Translations under genes and position numbers: made by a program
DNA from: Limonium bicolor
Lineage: Eukaryota > Streptophyta > Magnoliopsida > Caryophyllales > Plumbaginaceae
DNA length: 64,000 bases
Direction: 5' to 3'
Assembly: GCA_023374045.1 (NCBI GenBank)
Contig: CM041780.1
Location: forward strand, 174,163,339-174,227,338
Notes under the pieces: generated by a model
Databases searched by the model: none
Seen by the model: the letters and a program-made list of their open reading frames with translations, nothing else
Told to the model about the DNA's origin: nothing
Shown: one piece after another, positions 46,861 through 58,700 of the stretch
Layout: every line of letters begins with the position of its first letter
Position numbering within the stretch: position 1 is the stretch's first letter

Positions 46861-49800
46861 GAAACGGGACTTAGTTAACATGTAAAAAAAGATGTGAATA
46901 TTCTAGGAGTAAGTAAGCCTAGAATTAATGCATGTGAAGTTCTAAGGGTCAATATAAACCAAGTATGTAACAACATACCTAGGGAATAACATACGACATA
47001 AAGTGTCGTCACATAACATGATAAACTGACACATTGTTTTAATTAACGCTAGGGCCGTAGCGTACTCCGACCGGGATCCGAGTGTGAGACAACTCGTACT
47101 TGCAATAAGGTATGGACATGTGTGGTTCGTATGTTGCCGTGTTACACGGCTTGTTTGCTTTGTGTGCTGTGTGCTTTGTGTGGAAATGACATAAGATCAA
47201 AGCATGAAATTGGATTGCTTGTTTATCATGTTGTATGATTTCTATATCATTGTTGTGTATATCATTGCGCGCACACAGTAGTTTAGTCCCTTTCTCGTTT
47301 ATGGACCTTGAGATGAACTACTACGAATTATGAAAACAAAGAAAACTCTATAAGGGAACTCCTCTCTAAACCATTGAGGACTACCATGACACCCACTATG
47401 GTGTCTATTCATTAATGATAATGAAGAGCAAGTCTCCTTTGGTGAGACATGACGAACCACGTAAACAAAACAAAAGAACTATACGAAGAGACAAATCCTC
47501 TCTAACTTTAGAGGACCGCTAATGACACCCACTATGGTGTCGGGATTATAATGATAATGAAATGAAAAGTACCAACTGGTGGAACATGAGGATAACCCGG
47601 GAGGACGACATCTCGGGCCGCGCGGTATGGAATATTCGGGAGTTGGTACCTGCATCAGATCCTTCGCCCTTCTGTGTGGAGCACATCCTGGAGTCTAGAG
47701 GCGACTCCGCTTTCTCGACGCATGACGTCAGGAATGGGGAGTGACAATTGGGGGAGCTTATCCTGGAGTCAAGAGGAGACTCCGCTTTCTCGGCGCATGA
47801 CGCCGGGAATGGGGGATTAGCTATGGAGGCGACGACCTCCAACGTGCGGTGATAAAAGAGTTCACAAACAATCCTTAAAGAAATAAGGAACGATTAGCAC
47901 CTACATAATGAAGTCTCGGGATCTAATCTATATCCCCTGACTCGGTGCCAGAGAATAGAGTAAGACATGTGTAATGAGACCAAGCAAATAAGAAAATTCA
48001 CAAATGTAATGCGTTAAGAAATAAGGAAAGATTGGCACCTATATGATATGGTCACGGGATCTAAACTATATCCCCAGACCTGGTGCAAGGAAAAGAAAAA
48101 GAAAATACACATCATGGGAACAAGAGAAAAGAAATGAAAACACACAACGCTCGAACGATCCCATAGTGAGGATCATTGGTAAACATACCTATGCACACGT
48201 CTGATGACCTACATGATTGTTGTTGCTATAGTAGCAGCTTGTTGTGCTTGGTTGCATTTTGATGGGCTATGATGCCAGCTTGTTATGCTTGGATGTTTGT
48301 TGATGTTGCTATGCTACCTTGAAGTGTGTTTGATATTATGATGTAATGTGATGTGCTTTACTGCTTTAATATAGCATGTAAATTGACTTAATAATATTCG
48401 ACCAAGTAGTCGTGTGGCCCGGTAACATGCGGGCTTCACACGTTCATACTCGGCATAGTTTGCTGAGTCCTTTATTTTTACAGGTAATCATCTGGATCAT
48501 GACGGAGTGTAGGTGAAGGGCTACCATGGGGGTAGTCCACTATGGCAAGACTTTCAGTAGTATGCTTTTAATGTATGGATTGTACTTTCAGTTTATGTTA
48601 TTGGATTAAGAACTTATGTGGTAGACTCTCGGTACTCGGTTGTATTTTATGTTGTATCTGGACTTCGTTAAGTTGGACTTCCAGTCATTCAGACCGTAAC
48701 TTGGAGTTAGTAATGAGGACTGTCAACCACGTGGGTGGTTGGCGTCTGTAGCACCCGAATAGAGTTCGAAACCGCTGCGTAGACTTCTCCTGCTAACTTA
48801 GGCGCGTCGTTAAATTGTTGGTTGTGATTCGGGGGTGTTACATACACGCCGTTAGCCACCCACGTGGCTAACAAGGCTAATACATACATAGTGTACCGGT
48901 CTGATGGCTAGGACTTCCGAGCATTAACATTACAATCCCACCTCATAACTAAACCGAGTCAATTACAATTACATTACAACTATCACACTTCGGCCTTACA
49001 TTACTTACGAACATATAAACAACTACATAAACAAACTAAATGACTACCCAAGTATAACCAGCTACCCCATCCTACTCTCGAACGGCTGTCAGCTCCATTG
49101 TACCTGAAAAGTAATGGGGGCCCCAAAGGGGGTCAGCACCTTTGCTGGTATGGTAATCGTGCAGTCCGCATACTACCGGGCCACGCACAACTATTTGTCG
49201 TCTGAGCATGCAGTTAATTATATTTAAAACATGCATGAAACTATACACACATATCATGCTTGTAAATCACACATATACCATCAATAGGTTACGACCAATA
49301 AAGTCAACACATCATCACTTGTTAGATTAAATTATTGTGTTTCTTGACCCCTTGAGGGTTTCTACCTTAACGGGACTAAATACTTATTAGACGACACTTA
49401 CCCATTTAATCGGGTTACAAGTAATTACTTCTTGTATTAAATTTGGGTTGATTTCGGTTGTCAACTTACACAACATCACCACACACATCCTGTAACGACA
49501 TCTACACAACACATCACCGTTCTTCTTAGAGAACGTACACTTTAATTAAGGTGTGTCGGATTAAATATAGGTCCGCACACCGTACATATTTACTTTACTT
49601 AGATGTGTAGGTCTTAATATAGACCCGATCACACCATACACAAATTCCCCCTAGCCCCAAATAATAATGAGGTAGGTAAACCTTGGTTAAGCTTGTGGGT
49701 GGTTGTAATCCTAGATGGAAAACAACCATAACATAACAGAGAGGGAGTTAGAGCAACTGTAGACATCTACTCCCAAACACACGTGCACGGCCGGGACACC

Positions 49801-50635
49801 CCGGGTTCCTCACCCCCATAGTATATACATATAGTTAGAAGTTCCCTTATGGAACTTATCACATCACGACACCATTTGGTGTTACAAACTTTGTTAATCA
49901 CACACAAGGGAGGTAACATCCCATTCGACAAACATGGACAACAACATTCATTAGATAACGATATACTAACAAAGGCAACACACAACTCACTCAACCACAA
50001 TATACAACTAACACACAGATAGCCGTAGTTAGAACGTTCCCGTAGGTTGGGACATTTAATCCGAATACCGATCTCTTATGTGATCCTAGAGTCGGTTAGC
50101 TACGGTTTAACACATAATGGAGGTTAAACGGTATCGAAATTATTTACGCCACATTAATGAATTACTGTAAACTCATTTCATGTTTTATCTTGCAAGGTGG
50201 CAAACACACAGAAAAACAAGTTGGCATACAAGCCGGTGTAACCCGGTAGGACACAAGTTGCAAGAAAACCATACCTTACACCATGGGTTACTCTACCGTG
50301 TCCCCGAGGATTCACTCCAACGCGTCATCTCACGCTCTCCGGGTAGTTTCCAAACAACTGGTATTATTATTCAAATGTTTTATTAACAACAAATCTTACG
50401 GTATGTAAACTTCTATTACTCCCGTACTTAACCCCGTTGACCCGTTATCCTTAACTTATTTATGTGATCTTAAGTTCACAACTTACACATTCACTCTCAC
50501 ACTTGTTTATACTTCCAATGGCCTTTAAAACTCACCAAACAAGGCCTAATCATCATCTAAAACCATTATCATTCACTTCCCCATCATAACAACACTTAAA
50601 AACACATTCTGGACACTTTTTAGACTGGTCCGGGT

Positions 50636-50807
50636 TTGTATCTGGGGTTACAAACCCGGACCAATCCCGGAAATTACCTTCTGTGTACAAATAGGCTTGG
50701 TCTGGGTATGTGTACTTGGATACAAACCCGGACCACATGCTGGAATGTGTTTCTGGCACGTTTTTGATGTGGTCCGGGTTTGTGTACTTGTTTACAAACC
50801 CGGACCA
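50636..50807. repeat. Three-unit hairpin array in B2 with altered arms
   Basis: Three inverted repeats have arms TGGTCCGGGTTTGT and ACAAACCCGGACCA. They lie at the same position within the B family as the array in B1 but share only the GGTCCGGG core with it. The distal half of both arms differs in a paired way. The first and third pair almost perfectly, and the second has left-arm changes. Confidence 0.85.
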
Positions 50808-51020
50808 TGTCTGCAGGTCTTTAAATTCACTGTTTTTGACCAGTTTTCAACCCCTAATTCACCTCTAATCATTCCATAATCTTTCCACATGTTTCCTACA
50901 AATTTTATACACCCTAAAACATGCTCTAAACCTCTTCAAACCATTGCTCAAATCCCTACTCAAATCCTTGCTCAATTTCTACAAATTTTCCACTCTCTGT
51001 TACACTTAAGCACAACAGTG

Positions 51021-51506
51021 TAGGGGTGTGCAAACGGTTAGAACGGATATCCGTTAACCGAAGTTTGAAAAAAAATACGGTGATCGGTTATTTCGGTTAT
51101 AACCGTTTTAACCGAAATTAGTAGTAATATCCGTTTTAACCGATACCCGTTTTAACCGATAACCGTTTTACAACCGACACTGATAACCGTTAACCGCCCC
51201 GTAACCGAACTTTTAAACTAACCGAAATAACCGAAGTAACCGTATTTTCAAATATAACCGAAATAACCGTATTTTTTAAGTGAATTTACAAAATTATATT
51301 TTTTTCGAAAAAAAACTTCGGTTAATACGGATAACCGAAGTTTCAGATTCACTATCCGTTAACCGCCCCGTTTCAAAGTACGGATATCCGTTTTAACCGA
51401 AATAACCGAACTTTTGTAAAACGGTTAAAAAAAACGGTGATCGAATTCGAAAAAAAAAACGGTTATTACGGATATCCGTTATAACCACCCCGTTTGCACA
51501 CCCCTA
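51021..51506. mobile_element. hAT-type MITE, 486 bp
   Basis: The terminal inverted repeats are TAGGGGTGTGCAAACGG and CCGTTTGCACACCCCTA. A perfect 8-bp duplication caacagtg flanks the element at 51013-51020 and 51507-51514. The interior is dominated by TTAACCG, AACCGAAATAACCG and their complements on both strands. It has no coding capacity and sits inside B2. Confidence 0.92.
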
Positions 51507-52689
51507 CAACAGTGCACATGAAACTTCTTTTGTTGTTTCATAAACTTCCACCAACCTTACCAATTCATTCCTAGACAATTGCATTATCTAAACCAAGTTC
51601 ACTCTTGTTTCACAAGTTTTAAATACTAACTCTTTTCTAGCATTCCTATGCTCCTCATATGTAAATTGCTACAGATTTTTATCTCTCTCAAACTCATTCT
51701 CCAAATACCATTTCAAGGTTATTACTCAACTCTAAACAACCCAACTGAACTCCTAAGTTCCTCAATTTACCAAGTCACCTTAAAACACTTATTTTCTACT
51801 AAAATTTTGTCATAACCTCCCCATAAACCTTACATGTCCACATTCACCAATTTTCACCATTTACAATCCTAATCTAACCACACCCCTACAAGGGTCCTAC
51901 CAGCACTCAGTATCAATCCAAAATTCACCAAATCACAATATAGCTCCAAAATCTTAATAAACAACAATATAACCACAACCTCGTATCATTTGGCTCCAAG
52001 GCCCTCAATTCACAATTAATTTCACAAGTCTCTCTAAAATCAACTAACCACATCTCCAATCATAGATTTTAATCCATAATTCGGGTTCGTTAATTTGTTT
52101 ACCCATCCCAAACTCTACAACAATTAGAAACAAGGTTTAAGGTAGGTTTCTTACCTTAATTCACAAGTCTCTCCTTAATTCTCCCCTTGGTCCTCCTCTT
52201 CTCAAATTCGGTCAAGTGGAGATGGAGTTGCCAAACTCCATCCCAACATTCAAGAAACACAAAGATGCAATCAATTAATCACATAAACCCTTAAGAGATC
52301 TTAATTCAATTAAGAGGCTTAAAACAAAGAGTTAGGGTTTTACCTTTTGGAGCTTTTAAGAAGGGCTTTCAAGCCTTGAATAAAAAGGGGGTTCCCACCA
52401 CCATTTGAGGGTTGAAATGGAGCTCAAAATCAAGAAGAAAACAAGGCATTACAAGAGGGGAAAAATCGGTCACCAAAGGAGAAGGAAGAAAAATGAGTTT
52501 TTCTTGGAGATTTTTACCTTAATGGAAAGAGGGGACTCCAAGCTTCAAGATGGTGCCCTTTTCTCTTCAAATGGGGAAAACCCATGGAGATGAATTTCAT
52601 CCTTTTGAAATTTTGAAAAGAGAGAAAGATAGAGGATGATGAGAGGATGAAGAATATGTATTTATTTTTGTGATTTGAGCTTCAACAAA

Positions 52690-52850
52690 GCTTGGGCAAG
52701 GCAAGGAATGGCAAGACACCATGGGAGGAGGAGGAGGAGGAGAAAATCGTTCCAGCTTGGGAGGAAGAAGAAAGCGACAGAGAGGAGGAAAAGGGAGGAA
52801 AGAGAAGAGGAAAAAGAAATAAGGGAGGAGAGAGAGGGAAAAGGTATTTT
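52690..52850. repeat. Purine-rich GGAGGA tract in B2
   Basis: This is an A/G-rich low-complexity run of GAGGAGGAGG, GAAGAAG and GGGAGGA words. It explains the short overlapping Glu/Arg-rich open frames here. Confidence 0.7.
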
Positions 52851-54119
52851 AATACCTTTTTGCTTTTTGACTTATTCAACTCTCTCTTCCTTTACTAGCT
52901 AGTTTACTTGTGAGAGGGGTGCTGATTAGCTAAATAAAATCGGCCCCATATATGTATACAAGCTGGAGCTTTTTTTTGTCTTTTACAGAAACGCTCGTTA
53001 ATTTACCCGGTTTAGCACTATTCACACCCCGGGCCCGGTTTCCAGAATTTTCTCGTTTCTTTAATTTTAATGGTTCTTAAGCTCCCATTAATGTTTAATT
53101 ATAGTTATACAATCGACTATAATTTTTACGGGGTCGTTTGACTATATAAAGTCGCGTTTTCGGGTTCTCTCGAAAAACGCGTTTTAAGACTCCGTTAGCG
53201 TTTTAACGCATTATTTGGATCCGTTTTCTTCCGGAATTTTTTCCACGTGTTCTTAGTGTGTAATTAAGGTATAAAAATATATTTATAACCCTAGTGAAGG
53301 TTATATACCTCCTAAAATAATTAAATACGCGTTTTCACATTTTGTGACTTTTACGCATTTTCTTTTTCTTTTAGGTTTTTATTTCTTCACCAATGATCTT
53401 AAGGACTTAATTAGCCTTAGAAAATCATAATTATATATTTAATTAACATATTAAGGTTTGGGGTATTTCAAATACGGCCGGGAGAGAAAGAATCAGAGAG
53501 AGGTTTGTTTCTTTTACTTTGTAAAGTGTTAAAGTAGAATAGTGAAACAAGGTAGTAAATCTGCTTTTTGTATACTTGGATGGAAATATAGAGGTGATGA
53601 GTCACCAATAAGAAAACTGGCCCCCTACAAATATTTAGGGAGAGGTATTTTCGTCTTTTCTCAAGAAACGCTCATAAATCCATATTCGGGATTTTTTTTG
53701 TTTTTTTTAATTGTTTGATTGCTTCAAGACCTTCATTAATATTAAACTATAGTGTATAGAATAACTATAGTCCACACAAGTAAATTAAACCATTTAAAAT
53801 CACATTCCGGGATTTTCTCTGAAAATGTGCTCTAAAACTTGTTATATCTCGTTAAACCTCTATATGCGTTCATTTCTCTTGGGGATTTTTCCCACATGTT
53901 CCTAATACGTGTCTAAGGTATAATGATTTATTTAGAACCCTAGTTAAGGTCACACACCTCTTGTGGGTCCTAGAAAACACATTTTACAGTATGTGTCTTT
54001 AAAGCGTATTTTGCTTCCTTTTGGTTTTAAAAAGTTTACCAATGTCCTTAAGGACTTAATTAGCCTTAGAATATCATAATTGCATAATTTATTAACACAT
54101 CTAAGTTTGGGGTATTTCA

Positions 54120-54950
54120 TGTTCGTTTGCTAGAGGCTCAATTTCATAGACATTAATTTTATAGGGAAAGACCCAGATTAAGGCAACCTGGGTATTTGGG
54201 TCATTTTTTCATCAACTGAACATTTCATACACACCGGATGGGGAAAATACCAAAATGCCCAGGATACTCATGTGACCCCATCACTTATCCTGAAAAAAAC
54301 CACTAGATACCACCAATTATTTGTTCCAGTGAAGATCCATACAACAAGAACAGAGCCACTAATCTTCCGAAATGGGGACGACAATAAACTCCTACGATTG
54401 ACTACCTAAACCATCCGACGACGGCGGAAGCAACATCACATCCCTACAAGAACCATAGTGGTGGACTCAAGTGTTTGACGTTTGACAAAACGTCGATGGC
54501 AGAAGCAACTTCACTACTAGGATCACTATAAAACCAGATTATCAACCTTCAGTGGGTGTCGACTGCCATGGAAGGAGAAACACAGATAGGGGGGGGGGGG
54601 GGGCAAGAAAGTAATACTACACAACCACTGAAATGAGAAATATGACATTATTTTCTAAACACAGCAAAAAGAAGCTCTATGATAAATCTGTGGATCTTAC
54701 GAATCGTGGAGAAATTTGGACATGAATCGTAAATATGGCTAATCCAACCTTAAGGATAAAGTGCATTAATATACACATTAGAGCATTAACCTCATAAACG
54801 AACGGACACTTAGTTTAAAAAAGGCCCTTTATCAATGTCATTGTGATAAGTTAAAAAAGAGTCTCAAACATTTTCCATTTTTCATTTTTACTCAACTTGT
54901 AAACATTTCACCTTCCAATCTTCAAATTTCGAGTGTGGGGCCCGATTGAG
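54120..54950. other. Spacer between B1 and the LRR gene promoter
   Basis: No gene is supported. The right copy of the B1 target site is 54120-54124. A run of 15 G residues lies at 54589-54603. Confidence 0.5.
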
Positions 54951-54953
54951 CTC

Positions 54954-55022
54954 TGACGTCAGGATACCCAACGCCAGGCAGGACTCGCATGTCCGTCATC
55001 GGGTTGTGCCACATCACGTGAT
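54954..55022 (+). promoter_or_regulatory. bZIP-type palindromes upstream of the LRR gene
   Basis: A perfect TGACGTCA (54954-54961) and a perfect ATCACGTGAT with a CACGTG G-box core (55013-55022) lie 59 bp apart. TATA-like AATATAATATAGG follows near 55037. In plants such sites bind bZIP or bHLH factors. They lie about 0.7 kb before the start codon, so a 5'-UTR or a 5'-UTR intron between them is likely. Confidence 0.5.
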
Positions 55023-55726
55023 CCGAGTATGAAATGAATATAATATAGGTTGGGGCAAGGGCAAACCCTCTGCTCTCTCACTTGATTGTTCATGACGAAA
55101 GCAAAATTTGTCTGTCAACAGGAAAAGAGTTCCCAGCCCGGACTGCCCAATTAGCCATAAAACAGAATGGTTACGCGTAATATTTGTATATCTTTCTTCT
55201 TTCGCCTTTCTAGTTCAATTATTCAACATCCCATCCCACCCCACCCCGCCTCTGCCTTTCCAGCTTTTCACGGCTCGAGATACCTCCATGACCGTTTCCT
55301 CTGTTTCTGTATCTTGCTCCCTTGCATGTGAAATCTAAGTTCATTACACACTTCTCTCATCTTTATCTCAGTGTTCATTTTCTCTCCGCCCCGCTCATTA
55401 GAAGAATATGATGTGAAGTGATCAGCTAATTCCGGGAATATTGACGACATCTGAGTCAAATTTTGTTCGATTCCGATCCGAAAGGCCCTAAGATTGGGCA
55501 CTGAAGATCGGAACCATACCCTCACCGTCATCGAGTCTATACCTGTTCTCACTTAACTCGTCAAAACTTCCCGCCGAATATTTTTGTAGAACTGTAGGTA
55601 TTTGATTGTCTATTCTCTTTCGTAAGTAACTCCTTCAATTGTCCATGAACAATGCGGAAACGGTTCGCCTTCTGATGGAAGGCAGCCCTGCTTGGGGCGA
55701 CTTTGAATTGAAATAAAAGAACAAGA

Positions 55727-58700
55727 ATGGAGGTCGTAACCGGGGATCGGTATCTCGACTCCCTGGTGAAATTTGTTGAGAAGAACATCGGGCCGTTAAT
55801 CGAAGGTTCTTTGTTGTTGAAATTGAACCCAGTTGGTCTGCACTATGTCTGCTCGAGAATCGAAGCTCTCAACGAGCTCGAGGGGATGATAGCTGGAGCC
55901 CCCGTCGATTACCTAAGAGCTTATATCTCTGATCTCGGAGACCATCGCGCTATCGAGCAGCTCCGCCGAATTCTCTGCCGCTTGACAACTTTGAAGGTGG
56001 TTTCTGCACTGCCTCAACCGTCCAGGGATCCTACTCCGCTTTCGCTGGTGCCTTTTGGACGGCTGAAGGTGTTGGAGCTCCGCCGTTGCGATCTATCCAC
56101 TTCAGCCGTCAAGGGACTTCTTGAATTGAGGCACACATTGGAGAAACTTATATGTCACGATTCTACAGTGAGTATATTGTCTCCTATCTTCTATTAGTCA
56201 TTGGTGTTAACTCCTTGGCGTGAACTATGGTTAGATGATTCTATTCTCAAAATGATGCAAAAGTGATTGTATTTCCTTTGTCTTCTCATATTCAGAGATA
56301 TTTCTGTTTCTCCATCATCTCAGTTTTGATGTGCTTCATGGACTCACTCTCCAGTTAGTACCATTGAGTGAGTTTGTTTTGGGCTTTTGCTTTGTTGTTA
56401 GGAAAGAGCTATCTACTGGTCGGTTGTGGGTTTCGGACTCAATTAACTGATTAAAACTGAATCTGTCAAGGTTGCCTTGGCTTCTTTGTACTGAATTGGT
56501 TGGCTATACGCTTCTCCATGAGTCTCTAATGGTTCGTTTCTCACAAAATTTGAACTCTGCATGTAGTTATTCTCAAATATAGCAAATGACTGCCTGTAAC
56601 TAATGTCCTTGGCTGGGTGTAAACACCTGGAAAAGTATTCAACCACTGGAAATCTCACCTGGGTTTCTAAGGTCATATATAATTTCACAGATTTGTACAT
56701 GCTAATAGAAATGCTTGCTGCACTCATATGCTTATACTTCTTCTTGCTAAAAGTTGGATCAACCTAGTATCTGTTGAGTTTAATGCTTAGGATAAGGGGC
56801 AGGGAAGAGAAAAGCAGGGAATGTATATTGTAAATTTCATAGCTGTTTAGTAGTCTGTTGTGGGCTGAACAAAAATTAAAAAAGGGCGGACAAGTGAATG
56901 TGCTTCAGTATCAAAAAGCTCAAAGTATATTGAACTTCAGGAAACATGACGAGAGAAGACAAACTGTTTAATTTTTTTCCTAAAAGTGAAAGAGTTTCAC
57001 AACATGGAATTTCACAAGCCTGATAATCTCTTTGTTTACCGGTTCTTCACGGGTATTAAATTTTGCTTCTCAATTTGATTATCTGTAACAAAGAAAAAAA
57101 TGAGAGGAGTAATCTAGGAAAATTGAGACTAAACTATCTATGCCGCAGCTTAATATAGAAATTAAGAAGGATTAACTGTAAGCAAACTTTGTACAAGGAA
57201 GTCTTAGCTCATCTTATAGTAGGTGGCAGGTACGCTATCACCTAACAAGATCTAGGTTGTGCCTATCATGGGTGCTAGGTGTCTTGGTTTCACAAAATCC
57301 TGGCTCGCCTAAGTTAGTGGCCTCATCACCTTAGTGTGCCTTAGTGCTCTTTCGTCAAGGATGCGCATTAGATTGTTGTTAGACTCTAAAACTTCTGCAA
57401 TTTTCTTAGTCTTTTTTACAATTTATTTATCACTTCATGCTTTCCACCACACATCTCATGTGTATTCCTTGAAATCTTTGCACTTCAGTGTGCCATGGAC
57501 CACTAGAAACGAAGCTAGGTGTCTTTTGAGGTCATGTTATCAATGGTCAGAGAAGCATATATAAATACATATATAAGAATGTGTATGCATATCTTTCATG
57601 TTCCGCATTTAGCTTGCTTAGCTGATTCATTGACTAAGTTCAAACAATAAGCGTTGCTACAACTGGGGTGATCAGTGCCAAGATAAGTGAACATGATTGT
57701 TCCAACTCCCTTATTGAATTGTAGTCAGCCATAAGAGACAAACATATTCAAATAACCTTTTCTGAATTGCCACCTGTAGACTTTTTGACTATTATGTTCA
57801 TCAACTTCATTATGGTGGAAATGATTACGTTTCTCTAAATAGCTGTCTCATTGCCTGAACATAAACCTTATTATCCTATAAAATTTGTCAAGGATAATTA
57901 GAAGCACACAAAGCTTTATGACGAAAAATGTATAAAATGTTTATTCCTTTCATTATTGTAATTACAGGTGGAACACGTGATCTTGTATGTTTGATGGCAT
58001 AAACTCGGATGTATAGTCTTTGTGTTCATCTGAAATTGGCTTTTGTCCACACAGAATAGAACGTTGTATGCCGTGTTACCATTTATCCCCTCAATAATGC
58101 TTGTTAATTCTTGCTTTACTCTGTTTCTTTTGAACATGATAGGATGCACTACGTCATGTATTTGCTAGTAGAATAATCAATATAAAGGATTCGCCGCAAT
58201 GGAACCGGCTGTCGTTTGTTTCTTGTGCATGCAACCGCTTGTTCCTCATGGATGAGTCATTGCAACTGTTAACAGCTGTTGAAATCCTTGATTTGAGCCG
58301 AAACAAGTTTGCTAAAGCAGATAATCTGAGGAGATGCTCGAAACTGATTCACTTGGATCTTGGGTTTAATCAGCTTCGATCAGTTTCGTCTTTAAGAGAG
58401 GTAAGACTTTTTATGGTTGCCTTTTTTTTCTCTTTATATTGGTACATCCACTTTCTCCAGCTCACCCTTCTCTAAAAGAAAGAAGTAAAAGAGAATCAAT
58501 GTGTGAAAACTGTGTCTTTGTAATAGCGTTTTTAAGTTTCTTCTTTCACATGATATTTCAATGTTATTGATAGATAACCTTATGAATTTGCATGGCTAGT
58601 GTGTAGATGTTACTTGTCAGAGTTTTCGTATTTTCTGGTGTAGGATTGAGCTGTGTGGAGATTGGCATAAGCAGGATCTTAGTTCTCATGTTTTGTAAAA

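Larger units (their letters stand above)
34693..48842 (+). mobile_element. Element A: non-autonomous retrotransposon with giant LTRs and a tiny interior
   Basis: Two direct repeats of 6705 and 6714 bp run from TGAAATACCCC to GGGGGTGTTACA and are flanked by a perfect 5-bp duplication tacac (34688-34692 and 48843-48847). Between them lie only 731 bp. The interior begins with an initiator-tRNA-Met primer site and ends with a purine tract but encodes nothing recognisable. The LTR end joined to the primer site (GTGTTACA then TGGTATCAGAGC) resembles Tekay/Del chromoviruses, which could supply the enzymes; that is inference. It resembles LARD-type non-autonomous elements in lacking genes, but the ratio of LTR to interior is unusual. 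Confidence 0.92.
42129..48842 (+). repeat. Right LTR of element A
   Basis: This 6714-bp direct repeat of 34693-41397 ends GGGGGTGTTACA. The copies differ by scattered single-base indels, a few substitutions and short insertions, for example a 5-base AACGT-type insertion near 42368. Confidence 0.92.
34614..53470 (-). mobile_element. Element B2, solo LTR nested in B1
   Basis: On the minus strand B2 begins TGAAATACCCC (53470) and ends GGGGTGTTACA (34614). A perfect 5-bp duplication aatac flanks it at 34609-34613 and 53471-53475. Without element A it is about 4.7 kb (34614-34692 plus 48848-53470). It aligns in blocks with B1, including the reverse complement of AGCCACGTGGGTGGCTAA and the position of the hairpin array. 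It contains a hAT MITE (51021-51506) and a purine-rich tract (52690-52850). No internal domain is present, so it is read as a solo LTR. Confidence 0.8.
31548..54119 (-). mobile_element. Element B1, outermost solo-LTR-like Tekay/Del-type copy
   Basis: On the minus strand B1 begins TGAAATACCCC (54119) and ends GGGGTGTTGCA (31548). It is flanked by cgttc (31543-31547) and tgttc (54120-54124), a 5-bp duplication with one C/T difference. Its own sequence is 31548-34613 plus 53476-54119, about 3.7 kb; everything between belongs to B2 and A. It shares blocks along its length with B2 (for example near 31640, 31925, 32640 and 32790) and its ends with element A. No internal domain, coding region or second LTR is seen, which fits a solo LTR left by recombination. 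Tekay/Del is inferred from the related element A. Confidence 0.72.

Noticed and set aside
52675..52902. Lys/Glu/Arg-rich short open frames on both strands
   Set aside because: They are explained by the purine-rich low-complexity tract.
31548..54119. Reading B1 and B2 as the two LTRs of one large element
   Set aside because: Each has its own target duplication, one sits inside the other, and their sequences are too diverged and unequal in length to be an LTR pair.
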